A stretch of DNA of 64,000 nucleotides, taken from contig JAJZPF010000005.1 in the NCBI GenBank assembly GCA_021811315.1, positions 1-64,000 on the forward strand, given 5' to 3'. A program made the translations under genes and the position numbers. Of this stretch, positions 17,259 to 27,045 are shown piece after piece (the stretch's first letter is position 1; each line of letters starts with the position of its first letter). The notes beneath the pieces are model-generated. The model had not been told where the DNA came from and made no database searches. It saw nothing but the letters and a program-made list of their open reading frames with translations. Source of the DNA: a bacterium (GTDB lineage: Bacteria > Elusimicrobiota > Elusimicrobia > Elusimicrobiales > UBA9959).

Positions 17259-18299
17259 ATGCGCTGCTTGAAAGATTTCACGGGGAAAGCAAAAAACATG
17301 GGGCTGGTTTTGAAAATCTTTTTCCGGGTCACCCCCCCGGGCCTCTGGCCGCGCGTTCTCGGCAATACCCTGAAAAACCTGTCCGGCTCCCGCATCCCCG
17401 CCTCCGCAGTGATAGGCGCGACCTATCGCTGCCAGCTCGGCTGCGAACACTGTTCAGCCGGGCTTTACAAGCGGGACGGCAGGGAACTAACGCTGGAGGA
17501 ATGGAAAACGGTCCTTTCACAGGCTTACAAGCTCGGCGTACCCCGCCTCAATATCAGCGGAGGCGAGGCCCTCCTGCGGACCGACATCCTGGAGCTGATC
17601 CGCTTCGCCTCCGCGCGCTTCGTCACGGTGCTTGAAAGCAACGGCGAAACGCTGGACGCCGGAAAGATAAAAGACCTGAAAAAAGCCGGGCTGGCCTGCG
17701 CGGCCGTGAGCATAGACTCCCCCGACCCCGCCGAGCACGACCGTCTCCGGAGAAAAGCCGGCTGTTTCGCCGCGGCAAAGCGCGCTTTAGGGCTTTGCGC
17801 CGGAGCCGGGCTTCCCGCCGTCATCTCCACTTACGTCACCGCCGAGCGCGCCGGCGCCGCGAACCTGTCCGCCCTGGAAGAACTGGCCAGGGACACCGGC
17901 GCGATAGCTGTGCGGGTGATGCCGGCCAGGCCTGTCGGCAATTTCTGCCGCTCCGCCGACTCGGCCCTCAGCCCCGGGCAGGAAAAGCTGATCATGGAGA
18001 CCATGGACCGCTCTCTCTGCTATTTCAAAGGGCTGCCCGGCCCCGAAGAATGCGGCATCTTCAAGCGGAACACTTTTTATATTTCCCCGTACGGGGAGGT
18101 GCAGCCCTGCGCCTACCTGCCGCTGGCCTTCGGCGACGTGCCCGCCGAACCGCTGGCCGTGGTGCTCGAGAGGATGTGGACGCACAGGATCTTCGACGCT
18201 CCGCGCCGCCAATGCCTTATACTTGACGCCGCTTTCCGCGCTGAACACCTTCCCGGCACGGAAGATCTTGCCGGCAAGCTCCCGGTCAGGGTCAAATAA
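17259..18299 (+). CDS. Radical SAM/SPASM-like protein, paralogue
   Basis: A 346-residue paralogue of the gene at 16104. The rSAM motif YRCQLGCEHC is at about C58, C62, C65, then NISGGEALL, VLESNGETL and SIDSPDP, with a C-terminal GIFKRNTFYISPYGEVQPC region. The start is uncertain. 17259 matches the spacing of the paralogues and the -10 box; 17298 has a GGGGAAAG ribosome site 8 nt upstream. It is followed after 3 bp by a B12-type rSAM gene, so the two are co-expressed. Likely acts on the same or a related substrate as its divergent neighbour. Confidence 0.85.
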   Translation: MRCLKDFTGKAKNMGLVLKIFFRVTPPGLWPRVLGNTLKNLSGSRIPASAVIGATYRCQLGCEHCSAGLYKRDGRELTLEEWKTVLSQAYKLGVPRLNISGGEALLRTDILELIRFASARFVTVLESNGETLDAGKIKDLKKAGLACAAVSIDSPDPAEHDRLRRKAGCFAAAKRALGLCAGAGLPAVISTYVTAERAGAANLSALEELARDTGAIAVRVMPARPVGNFCRSADSALSPGQEKLIMETMDRSLCYFKGLPGPEECGIFKRNTFYISPYGEVQPCAYLPLAFGDVPAEPLAVVLERMWTHRIFDAPRRQCLILDAAFRAEHLPGTEDLAGKLPVRVK

Positions 18300-18302
18300 G
18301 CG

Positions 18303-19826
18303 ATGCGCATCGCCTTCGCTACCAGCCATTACGAGAATCTTGCCATAGAGTACCTGTCGGCGCTGGTAAAACTTGATGGCCACGAGACCGCGCTCTTCTT
18401 CGAACCGGCGCTGTTCCATAATTTCTTCTGCGACAGCAATTTCCTGCACGACCGCGTCTTTAATTTCAGGTCCCGGCTGCTGAAAAGCCTGGAGGAATGG
18501 AAGCCGGACATCATCGCCTTCTCGGTCATCTCGGACAATTACCGCTGGACCCTCGACATAGCCCGCGAAGCTAAAAAGCTCACGGGGGCCAAAATAGTTT
18601 TCGGCGGCGTGCACCCGACATCCGTACCGGACAGAACGCTGGCGGAAGGAACCCCGGACTTCATAGTGGCGGGCGACGCCGAGGAGGCCTTCCCGGAACT
18701 GGCGAGGGCCCTCGCCGCGGGGACAGACCCGTCCGGGATAGCCAACGTGGGCGGCCGGTCGGGAGGAAAGACCTGGCTCAACCCGCCCAGGCCGCTTATG
18801 AAGGACCTGGACCGCCTCCCCTTTCCGGACAAGGACCTGTTCTACCGCGAATGCGCGCTGCTGGTAAAAAAAAGCTATATGATCTCGGCCTCGCGCGGCT
18901 GCAATTATTCGTGCAGTTACTGCTGGAACTCGATGATCCGGAAGGTTTACCCGGAGGGATTTTTCAGGCGGCGGTCCCCGGAGAACGCCGCGGCGGAGCT
19001 GGAATGGGCCAAGGCGCGCTACGGCATTGAGCGCGTGACTTTTTACGACGAGGTCTTCACTTCCGACCGGGACTGGCTGGAAAAATTCCTGGAAATTTAC
19101 CGGCGCCGGGTGGGCCTGCCGTTCTTCTGCTGCGTCCACCCGGACAACATAGACGAGGCGGTCGTGAAGCTGCTTGAAGACTCCGGCTGCGGCGCGGTGA
19201 ACATCGGCCTGCAAACCGCGAACGAGGACACCCGCAGGCGGATACTTAACCGGGGCGGGTCGAACGACCAGGCCGCGCGGGCGCTTGACATTCTCGGCCG
19301 CTCGAAGCTGTACGTCTATTCCAATATCATGCTCGGCCTTCCGGGCGAAACGGAAAAAGACCTGGAAGGCACCCTGCTTTTCTGCGCGCGGCACAAGGCG
19401 GACCTGCCGGCCATTTACTGGCTGCGCTACTACCCCGGGACGCGGATAATCGAGACCGCCGGGGGAATGGGAATACTCACCGGCGAACAGATCGAAAGGA
19501 TAAACGACAGCAGGGAATACCTGCCTTACGCTACGACAGGCAGCACTTATAAACCGGACATGGCCCGGCTGGGGAACCTGATACTGCTTAGCGGCTTCCT
19601 GCCCGTTGCCTGGGCGGAGACCATAGTGCGCCGCCGCCTGTACCGCTTCCTGCCCGCCGGCAACCTGCTTTTCCCGGTCATCGCCCTGACGGCCTGGATA
19701 AAAAAATATTTTAAAGGGAAGAACAGCCCCTTCCATTACCTCTCGGTAACTGATTATGCGAGGTTCTACCTCCTGTACTCATGGAGGTTGCTACGGACAT
19801 CTGCCGCGCGGCTTTTTAGATCTTAG
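18303..19826 (+). CDS. Radical SAM protein with B12-binding-like domain
   Basis: A 507-residue protein. The cobalamin-binding-like domain (about 1-145) contains SVISDNYRWTLD and FGGVHPTSVPD; the expected DxHxxG ligand motif is not seen. The rSAM motif is C200, C204, C207 in SRGCNYSCSYC, followed by GLQTANEDT and GLPGETEKD. The C-terminal 100 residues are hydrophobic and basic (LLFPVIALTAWIKKY), suggesting membrane association and a lipid-like substrate. It is a clear paralogue of the gene at 42803. It follows the SPASM-like rSAM gene by 3 bp. Confidence 0.88.
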   Translation: MRIAFATSHYENLAIEYLSALVKLDGHETALFFEPALFHNFFCDSNFLHDRVFNFRSRLLKSLEEWKPDIIAFSVISDNYRWTLDIAREAKKLTGAKIVFGGVHPTSVPDRTLAEGTPDFIVAGDAEEAFPELARALAAGTDPSGIANVGGRSGGKTWLNPPRPLMKDLDRLPFPDKDLFYRECALLVKKSYMISASRGCNYSCSYCWNSMIRKVYPEGFFRRRSPENAAAELEWAKARYGIERVTFYDEVFTSDRDWLEKFLEIYRRRVGLPFFCCVHPDNIDEAVVKLLEDSGCGAVNIGLQTANEDTRRRILNRGGSNDQAARALDILGRSKLYVYSNIMLGLPGETEKDLEGTLLFCARHKADLPAIYWLRYYPGTRIIETAGGMGILTGEQIERINDSREYLPYATTGSTYKPDMARLGNLILLSGFLPVAWAETIVRRRLYRFLPAGNLLFPVIALTAWIKKYFKGKNSPFHYLSVTDYARFYLLYSWRLLRTSAARLFRS

Positions 19827-19929
19827 ACAAGATCCGGGAGATCCTGAAACCCGCTGGAACGCTCCTTTTGGCGGAGCGCTGCGGTAGGCCGGAGAAGTTA
19901 TACCGGATTTCAGGCTGGCCTCAGGTTCT

Positions 19930-20871
19930 TCATGACCCGCTCCCGGGAACCGTGAAGCCGTCAAGCACCAGGGCGCCGGAGATCGCGGCTCCGGCGGGCA
20001 CGCTGCCCCCGGGGAAGACCACTGAATTCTTAACCCGCGCCCCGGCCCCGATAAAAGAGCCTTGCGCCGCCACCGAATTCTCAAGCTCCGCCCCCTCGCC
20101 CACCGCAGCGGAGGGATGGGCGAAGCCGCGAAGTCCGCGCTCGACCAGCCAGGCGGAGTTGGCGGCCAGGATATCCCCCGGGTACGTAATATTCACGTCA
20201 AGCTTGAGCGTTTCCATGGCCTTCACCAGGCCGCCGCCGGCTATAAGGTTCTGTATAGCGTCGGTCAGCTCTATTTCCCCGCGCAGCGCCGACGGGCGGG
20301 TAACCTTCAGCGCCTGCATGAAGCGCGGCCCGAAAAAATATATACCGCAGGGTTTGACCATGCTCAGCGCGCGCGCCGGCTTCTCTATTATCCTGAGCAC
20401 GCGGCCGGCCGCGTCCTGGGCTATCGTACATTCTTTCAGTATGGCCGCCTCGTCGGCCACCGTGCGCACCGAAAGCACGGCGTCCGCCCCTCCGCCCGCG
20501 ACGGCTTTCACGGCCCCGGCCAGGTCCGGCTGCGAGTAGTAAGTGTCTCCAAGTACCAGCGCGAAAGGCCCGCCGTCCAGCCAGGGTTCGGCCAGCGAGG
20601 CCGCGTGGCCTATCCCGCGCCGTTCGGACTGCGGCACCACAAAAAGCTCGGCCCCGGAACCCTCAAGGGCCCGCTTCGCGGCCTCCCCTACGGAATCCGA
20701 CGACGGGTCAGTGACTATGATGAAGCGTTTGGTCCCGAGCCCGGAGAAGACCCGCAGGTGCAGCTCCAGCAGGGTGCGGTCGCCTACCGGCAGCAAAGCC
20801 TTCGGGAAAAGTTTGCCGATCTCCCCCAGCCTGGCGCCGGCGCCGGCGGTAAGTATGACTACCGGGATCAT
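19930..20871 (-). CDS. Sugar-phosphate nucleotidyltransferase
   Basis: A 313-residue enzyme making an NDP-sugar. The N-terminal half has the nucleotidyltransferase signature GAGARLGEIGKLFPKALLPV, LVLGDTYY for the metal site and CGIYFF. The last 65 residues show left-handed beta-helix hexapeptides (SFIGAGARVKNSVVFPG). It resembles RfbA/GlmU/GCD1-type proteins. Its start overlaps the stop of the upstream flavoprotein gene (ATGA), so the pair may make an activated unusual sugar. Donor sugar unknown. Confidence 0.85.
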   Translation of the reverse strand: MIPVVILTAGAGARLGEIGKLFPKALLPVGDRTLLELHLRVFSGLGTKRFIIVTDPSSDSVGEAAKRALEGSGAELFVVPQSERRGIGHAASLAEPWLDGGPFALVLGDTYYSQPDLAGAVKAVAGGGADAVLSVRTVADEAAILKECTIAQDAAGRVLRIIEKPARALSMVKPCGIYFFGPRFMQALKVTRPSALRGEIELTDAIQNLIAGGGLVKAMETLKLDVNITYPGDILAANSAWLVERGLRGFAHPSAAVGEGAELENSVAAQGSFIGAGARVKNSVVFPGGSVPAGAAISGALVLDGFTVPGSGS

Positions 20872-22232
20872 GGTAAGGTGATCTTTCCCGCCGCCGAGAT
20901 ACCGGCCTCTATACTATGGTCCATATTGTAGATAGACCATTCGCCGAAACGCCCGGCGGAAATAATGCCGGAGGCCGACAGGCGGCGCAGGCAGAACGGC
21001 ACGTCCTCCGAGCGGCGCGTATGCGGCACCGGGTAGGCCGGGTAATGGCTGGATAGCCACACTTTCCGGATGTCTTTCTTTTTAACTATGCCCAGTCCCG
21101 CCAGGGAGGCGGTCACGCGCTTCTCGAGCCCGGCGGCCGAGCCTCCCTCGGGTATGGAACATTCCACCAGCAGCGCCTTGCCGCCGGGTACGGCCCGCGG
21201 GTTTATCAGGTCCGCCCGCGTGAGGCGGTAGAAAGGGACCGCGGGGTCGGGGACATAGATCCAATGATAAGGCGGCAGGTTTACGGCCGACAGCGCGTAT
21301 TGCAGGCAAACCACCCTTGTAGCGCGCAGGCGCGAAACCGCCTTGTAACAATCCTTAAGCCCGGCCAGCCTTACGGCCCGGTCCAGGGGCAGGGTGGAGA
21401 TGAGCCTGCCATAGCGCACAGCCCCCCTCCCGGTATGCACCACCTTACGGCCTGCGTCTATTTTCAGGACTTCGGCGCCGCAGAAAGGGGAGACCGGCCT
21501 GATAGCCCGGAGCAGGCCTTCGACAAGGGAAGCTATCCCTCCCTGTCTTGGATAAATGAACTCCGCGTGAGGGGCGACGTCTTCCTTCCCGGCGCGCGTT
21601 CCCCCCAGTATACTGTCGGCCAGGCCCGCGGCGCCGGGCAGGCGTATTTTAGAAGAGAGCCAGGCGTAATCCATGCCGGACAGCGGAGTCCGCCACAATT
21701 TTTCATTATACGGCCGGAAGAAAAGGTCGACGATCCCCCCGCCCAGTTCCCGCAGCGAGTACTCTTCGAGATTGCCCGGGCGGGCGGAGTTCTCTTCAAG
21801 GCGCCGCTCAAGCAGGCTGCGCAGCACGACCTTCCTGTCCTCCAGGCCCAGCTGGCTGATATTGTCCTGGAAAGGGAAATCCACGTATCCGCCCTTCCAC
21901 ATTACCCCGAGACGGTGGCGGTAGCTGTGGACAGGGCCCGTCATTTTCCTGAAAATAGCGGAGGCGCGTTTATCCTTCGTAAAAAAGACATGCGGCAGTT
22001 CGTCAATGGTCACGCCGGCCGACCGGTTGGTCTTAAGCAGGCCGCCCGGCCCGGCCTCGCGCTCCAGCAGCAAAATATCGCGCCGGCCGGCCAGCAGCAG
22101 CTCGCGCGCGGCTATAAGCCCGGTCAGGCCGGCCCCGAGTATGACTATTTCGGCTCTTTCCGGCAGGCCGGAGAGGCTTTTTTTAACCTTTTTTTCCATT
22201 GGCATATCGATTAACGTGTTAAATTTTAGCAA
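20868..22232 (-). CDS. FAD-dependent amine-oxidase-fold oxidoreductase, UDP-galactopyranose-mutase-like
   Basis: A 454-residue flavoprotein. The dinucleotide-binding motif is VILGAGLTGLIAARELL, then an acidic strand LLLERE and a GGLLKTN motif; the C-terminal FAD motif is FGEWSIYNMDHSIEAG. The family includes UDP-galactopyranose mutase and protoporphyrinogen-oxidase-like enzymes. The start is unclear: Met10 and Met12 are alternatives. It is coupled to the nucleotidyltransferase, which favours a sugar-nucleotide substrate. A related gene lies at 44284. Confidence 0.8.
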   Translation of the reverse strand: MLKFNTLIDMPMEKKVKKSLSGLPERAEIVILGAGLTGLIAARELLLAGRRDILLLEREAGPGGLLKTNRSAGVTIDELPHVFFTKDKRASAIFRKMTGPVHSYRHRLGVMWKGGYVDFPFQDNISQLGLEDRKVVLRSLLERRLEENSARPGNLEEYSLRELGGGIVDLFFRPYNEKLWRTPLSGMDYAWLSSKIRLPGAAGLADSILGGTRAGKEDVAPHAEFIYPRQGGIASLVEGLLRAIRPVSPFCGAEVLKIDAGRKVVHTGRGAVRYGRLISTLPLDRAVRLAGLKDCYKAVSRLRATRVVCLQYALSAVNLPPYHWIYVPDPAVPFYRLTRADLINPRAVPGGKALLVECSIPEGGSAAGLEKRVTASLAGLGIVKKKDIRKVWLSSHYPAYPVPHTRRSEDVPFCLRRLSASGIISAGRFGEWSIYNMDHSIEAGISAAGKITLP

Positions 22233-22421
22233 ATATAGGATTCAGGAATCTGCAGGCAAAGCCGGCAAAAGCCGGCGCAGGGCGACTTAACCCGGTTCCG
22301 GCTCCCCCTTCAGGTTTCCGGCCGGGAAGTGAATTTATTTTATTTCCCGCGCCCCATTTTCGCCCTGAGGCCTTCCGGTATTACAGTCCCGCGCCCGCCC
22401 TAATGCCGTTAATTTTTATTG

Positions 22422-22427
22422 TATTAT
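22422..22427 (+). promoter_or_regulatory. Candidate -10 box, probably leaderless start
   Basis: TATTAT lies 6 nt before the ATG at 22434 in an AT-rich tract; no ribosome site precedes that ATG. Confidence 0.35.
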
Positions 22428-22433
22428 TATATT

Positions 22434-23876
22434 ATGAGGCGCCCGGTAGTACTTCTTATCAAAAGCCGCAGCCTGGCTTCAAAAGTCAGCGGGAGCACTC
22501 CGCCGCTGGGGCTGCTTTATATAGCCGCCTGCCTGCGCAAGAACCTCGGTGCCGAGGTGCGCATTATAGACGCGGAACTGGAGCCGGACCCCCTCAGGGC
22601 CGTGCGCGACGCCGTAAGGACGCGCCGGCCCGATGTAGCCGGGATAAGCGCGCTGACCGCGGAAGCTTTCCTCGCCCACTCTTTAGCGGCGGCGATAAAG
22701 GCGGAGAACCGCGGCATCCCCGTGATAATGGGCGGCCCACACCCCTCTTCCGACCCCGAACTGGCGCTCAAAGACCTGAGCGTAGACGCCGCCGTCATCG
22801 GAGAAGGCGAAGAAACTTTCTCGGAACTGACCCGGCTTCTTACCGAAGAAGGCGCGGCGGGGCTCAGTAAGGAGAGCCTGCGCTCCGTAAAAGGGCTGGC
22901 TTTCCGCGGGCTGCAAGCGGTTGAATTTTCCGCGCCGCGCCCGCCCATACAGGACCTGGACTCCCTGCCTTTCCCCGCCTGGGACCTGATAGACTATAAA
23001 AGGTTCTGGAAGCTGGGGAGCATGGCCAGCATAGGGACAAGGCCCTACCTCACCATGTTCACTTCCCGCGGCTGCCCCTACCAGTGCGTTTACTGCCACC
23101 AGATCTTCGGCAAGTCCTTCCGCGCCCGCTCCCCGGAAAGCGTGGCGGAAGAGGCCGCGATGCTGGTAAAGATGGGCGCCGGGGACATAGAGATCCTGGA
23201 CGATATAGCTAATTTCAAACAGGACCGCTTCGACCGGATCCTCGAGCTGATGCTGGAGCGCGGCCTTCACCCCGCGCTGAGCTTCCCGAACGCGATCCGC
23301 GCCGACCTGCTGCAGGAGCATTCCATAGACCTGCTCAAGCGCGTCGGCGTCGGCGAAGTGTCGGTGGCGGTAGAGACCGCCTCCCCCCGCCTCCAGAAAC
23401 TGCTCGGGAAGAACCTTTCGCTGGAAAAAGTGAGCCGCACGATAAACCTGCTTGCCGACAAGCGCATTTTCACGCGGGGCTTCTTCATGCTTGGTTTCCC
23501 CACCGAGACCGAGGCCGAGATGCGCTCCACCATAAGCTTCGCCCACTCCTCCCGCCTGCACCTGGCTCTTTTCTTTACGCCCAACCCGTTCCGGAACACC
23601 GGGCTTTACGATATGTTCGCCAGCGCCGGGAAGCTCCCCGGGAACATCGGGACCATAGATTACGAGTATTACGGCTCGCCCTTCAATGCCAGCGAAGTTC
23701 CGGGCGGAAAATACCGCCGGCTTTACCGCTGGGCTTATTACGGTTTTTACTTCAACCCGCTGCGCGCCCTGCGGATAGCGCGGGACAGGCCCTCCGTGGC
23801 GGATATCCCTTTGCGGGCTTACAAGCTGCTGCGCAACGTGGTGTCCTTCCGCAGGCTCAAGGAGAAACAACGATGA
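22434..23876 (+). CDS. Radical SAM protein with B12-binding-like domain
   Basis: A 480-residue protein. The B12-like domain covers 1-160 (GLLYIAACLRK, MGGPHPSSDPE, VIGEGEETF), again without DxHxxG. The rSAM motif is C214, C218, C221 in SRGCPYQCVYC, followed by DDIANFKQDRFDR, VAVETASPRLQ and LGFPTETEAE. It is strongly similar along its whole length to the gene at 32333, which fixes the start at MRRPVV. Its stop overlaps the start of the CrtI-type oxidoreductase gene (ATGA), so the two are translated together. Confidence 0.9.
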   Translation: MRRPVVLLIKSRSLASKVSGSTPPLGLLYIAACLRKNLGAEVRIIDAELEPDPLRAVRDAVRTRRPDVAGISALTAEAFLAHSLAAAIKAENRGIPVIMGGPHPSSDPELALKDLSVDAAVIGEGEETFSELTRLLTEEGAAGLSKESLRSVKGLAFRGLQAVEFSAPRPPIQDLDSLPFPAWDLIDYKRFWKLGSMASIGTRPYLTMFTSRGCPYQCVYCHQIFGKSFRARSPESVAEEAAMLVKMGAGDIEILDDIANFKQDRFDRILELMLERGLHPALSFPNAIRADLLQEHSIDLLKRVGVGEVSVAVETASPRLQKLLGKNLSLEKVSRTINLLADKRIFTRGFFMLGFPTETEAEMRSTISFAHSSRLHLALFFTPNPFRNTGLYDMFASAGKLPGNIGTIDYEYYGSPFNASEVPGGKYRRLYRWAYYGFYFNPLRALRIARDRPSVADIPLRAYKLLRNVVSFRRLKEKQR

Positions 23877-25429
23877 GCGGCGCGGAACGAAGATTTGACG
23901 CTATAGTGATAGGCGCGGGGCCCGGCGGGCTCTCGGCGGCGCTCGCCCTCTCCAGGAAGGGCTGGAAGGTCCTGGTGGCGGAAAAGAACGGCCGGCCGGG
24001 CGGGAACTGCACCTCCAAGAATTACGGCGGCTACACTTTCGACCTCGCCGTGCACCAGCTCTCCGGGATAGGCGGGGGCGGCGTCTGCGCCGGCATCATG
24101 CGCGAATACGGGATAGCCGGCAAGCTGGACTTCAGAAAAGTGGACCCGTTCCTGGTCATAGACATGCCGGACCGCTCCTACCTGCTGCACGGCGATAAAG
24201 AGGCCCTGCGCGCGGAGCTTGTAAAAGATTTCCCCGGAGACGAGGGCGACATAGACCGTATGCTCTCCGGCCTGGATTCAATGAGGAAAGACGCTCTTCT
24301 CTCGCAGCGCCTGTTCTACGGCCCCGACCCGGTACTGGACAGGATGATAGCCGACGGCATAAGCCCGCTGGACCTGCTGACCTTCCCTTTCACTTTTCTC
24401 TGGAACATCGCGCTGCGGGCTGATTCCGACGCCGACTCCGTACTGCGGCGCTGGGTGAGGAACCCGAAACTGCGCTCTATAATCCACTCTTCCTGGGCTT
24501 ACCTCGGCCTGCCCCCGCGCCGGCTTTCAGGGCTGATGATGAGCATCTTCGTATCAATGCAGCACACGGCGGCCAGCTACTATCCGGCGGGCAGCTCCCA
24601 GAAACTCGCGGACGTGATGGCCGAAGCCGTTCAGGAGCGGGGAGGGGAGGTGCTCCTGGATTCCCCGGTGAAACGGATAATAACGGAAAGCGGACGGGTA
24701 CTCGGTGTGGAGCTGGAGGACGGGAAAAAGGCTTACGCGGATATAGTTATTTCCAACGCCGACATGCTCTATACCTACCGCAGCCTGCTGGCGCCGGAAG
24801 CGGTTCCCTCCCGGTTCATGAAACGCCTGGGGAAAATACCGCTCTCCCTGGCGCCGTTCCGGGTCTGCCTGGGCCTGGACTATGACGTGGCCGCGCACGG
24901 CCTTGACCACCACGAATATATGATAGCCCCCGGCTACGATCACGAGGCCACCTACGAAGATATGGCGCGCGGAAATTCCAAGGGGCTCAGTCTCTATTCA
25001 CCCACCAAGATCTGCCCGGAACTGGCCCCGCCGGGCCACAGCACGCTGATACTTACCACTATGATGCCCTGGCGCCCCGACCAGGACTGGCGCGAGCGCA
25101 AGGATGAGATAGCCGACGGGATGATAGCCCTGGCCGAACACAAAAGGCTGCCCGGCCTGTCCAAACATATAGTTGTTAAAAAAGTTCTTACCCCGGAAGA
25201 CCTGCAGCGCCTTACCCACTCCTCGGAAGGCTCAATGTACGGCTGGGCCAACTCCCCCCGCCATTCCCTGGTGCGGCGGGTTTCAATGAAGTCCCCGGTA
25301 AAGGGCCTCTACCACGTGGGCCACTGGACCAGGCCCGGCACGGGAGTGACCTCGGCCATACTTTCCGGCTGGATGCTGGCCAACAGGCTCAACAGCTGGG
25401 TAGGCAAATACCTGGATAAGATGTTCTGA
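23873..25429 (+). CDS. CrtI-type FAD oxidoreductase (phytoene desaturase / retinol saturase family)
   Basis: A 518-residue flavoprotein. The N-terminal Rossmann motif is IGAGPGGLSAALALS followed by VAEKNGRPGGNC; the C-terminal motif is GHWTRPGTGVTSAILSG, typical of carotenoid desaturases/isomerases and RetSat-like reductases. These act on isoprenoid or polyene chains. It has the same length and a closely similar sequence as the protein at 29359. Both sit next to B12-type rSAM genes, implying a shared lipid or polyene substrate. The exact reaction is not readable from sequence. Confidence 0.85.
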   Translation: MSGAERRFDAIVIGAGPGGLSAALALSRKGWKVLVAEKNGRPGGNCTSKNYGGYTFDLAVHQLSGIGGGGVCAGIMREYGIAGKLDFRKVDPFLVIDMPDRSYLLHGDKEALRAELVKDFPGDEGDIDRMLSGLDSMRKDALLSQRLFYGPDPVLDRMIADGISPLDLLTFPFTFLWNIALRADSDADSVLRRWVRNPKLRSIIHSSWAYLGLPPRRLSGLMMSIFVSMQHTAASYYPAGSSQKLADVMAEAVQERGGEVLLDSPVKRIITESGRVLGVELEDGKKAYADIVISNADMLYTYRSLLAPEAVPSRFMKRLGKIPLSLAPFRVCLGLDYDVAAHGLDHHEYMIAPGYDHEATYEDMARGNSKGLSLYSPTKICPELAPPGHSTLILTTMMPWRPDQDWRERKDEIADGMIALAEHKRLPGLSKHIVVKKVLTPEDLQRLTHSSEGSMYGWANSPRHSLVRRVSMKSPVKGLYHVGHWTRPGTGVTSAILSGWMLANRLNSWVGKYLDKMF

Positions 25430-25430
25430 T

Positions 25431-26899
25431 CTATTTTAAGGGCCTGGTCAGTCTCTGGAAGGCCCGCCGCACCCAGAGTTCGGGCATGGGCCGGAGTATG
25501 CCGGTGCGCAGCCTCGCCCAGGCGATCGGCCGGTAGAGGGCTATCATGGCCCCCACCAGCCAGTTAACTTTGATGAAAGGGTCCTTCACCCTGTCGAGGA
25601 AATTCCCCGCCGTGGCGACCCGTTCGAGAAAATCCGCCGTGGCCGGGTCCGACTCCTGCAGGCGCGAATAATCCCAATGGTAGTTTCCCCAATCCTCCAG
25701 CCTGGCCGGAAAGCTGGTTCCGCGCTTTTCAAGTTCCGCGTACAGCTCCGTCCCCGGGTACGGGGTAAAATTAAAAAAACGCTCCATGTGGAAATTGGGC
25801 CCCATGCTCATAACTTCCATGGCGAAGGCTATGGTCTTTTCCATCTCCGCCCGTGTTTCCGAAGGGAAACCCAGGATGAAGAAACAGGTGAGGTCTATGC
25901 CCCGGCCTTTGAAGCGCGCCAGCTGCGCGCGGACCAGGTCCAGGCTGCCGCCTTTTTTAAGTATATCCCTGCGCACGCGCTCCGAGGCGGATTCTATGCC
26001 CATGGCGAGCCCTTCCACGCCCGCCGCCTCCAGGAAGTCCAGGTCGGCGTCGGACATCCGCGCCAGGGTTTCCACGTCCGCGCCGTGCAGCAGGCATTTC
26101 AGCCCCAGCTCCTTTATCCCGGCGATAACCTTCATGGCGCGCTCATGGTCTATAAAAAAATTATCGTCCCAGATAAAGACCGCCTCCAGGCTGTAGCGCT
26201 CTTTCAGCTCCGCGAGTTCCTCCAGTATCCGGTCCGCTTTCCTGGCGCGCCAGCGCCCGGAGTTGAAAACCCGGTTGTAGCAGTAGGTACAGCGGTGGGG
26301 GCAGCCGCGGCTGGACTGGTAGAAAAGTGTCCGCTTGCCGTCCTTGTAGAACTGGATGTACTTCTCCATGTCCACCAAGTGGTAAGGGACGGGGGGAGTT
26401 CTCCCATATCCAGCAGGGGGCCGCGGGGCGTGCCCTCGGGCTTCCCGTCTTTCTTGCGCCAGACCCCGGGGATGCCGCCGGCGTCCTCCCCCGCGGCCAG
26501 CCGGCGCACCAGCTCGGAAAAAGCGGCCTCTCCCTCGCCCTCTACGACATAGTCCACCAGTTCGTGAGAGACGGTCTGCTCCGGAAGCAGGGAGGCGTGT
26601 ATGCCTCCCCAGACCAGCGGCGCGCGGCTCAAGGTTCTCGCCTCGCGCGCGGCCTTGAGCGCGTGCAGGATCATCGCCCCGGTCATCGCGGTGATCCCCA
26701 CGGCCACCGTACCCGCGTCCAGGGCCGCGGCCAGGGCTCCTCTCCAGTCCTTCTGTATGCGCTGGTCCACGATACGTATTTCAATACCGCCGTCAACCAG
26801 GGAGGCGGCGCAGAGCGGCCCTACGGGCGGAGTGGGCCGGCCCCGGAACATATCCATGTCCCCGATGGCGGGCTGTATCAGGACTATATTTTTTTTCAT
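25431..26899 (-). pseudogene. B12-type radical SAM gene with a one-base frameshift
   Basis: Two frames on the minus strand together match the intact paralogue at 36309-37778. The first (from 26899, MKKNIVLIQP) carries the B12-like domain up to GELPP. The second, resuming near 26385 and ending at 25431, carries YHLVDMEKY, the rSAM motif SRGCPHRCTYC and the rest. The break is a run of six C (26391-26396 as G on the plus strand) where seven would keep the frame. It could be a true pseudogene, slippage-controlled expression, or an assembly error. All catalytic motifs are intact. It converges on the CrtI-type gene at 1 bp distance. Confidence 0.8.
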
Positions 26900-27045
26900 T
26901 GGCGGCCGTACCGAAATAAAATTATATCAAACTGCCGGAACCCGCGGCGGCCGGCCGCAATAAAGCGGCGCGCTAATATTATAAAATAGACATTGAGGCC
27001 GTCATTCCAGGTTAGGGGCCGGCGCTGAACATCCCGGTACGAACA

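Noticed and set aside
17787..19736. Long open frame (649 codons) antisense to the rSAM gene at 18303
   Set aside because: Shadow of codon bias; composition is rich in Arg, Pro and Gly, and the sense gene is clear.
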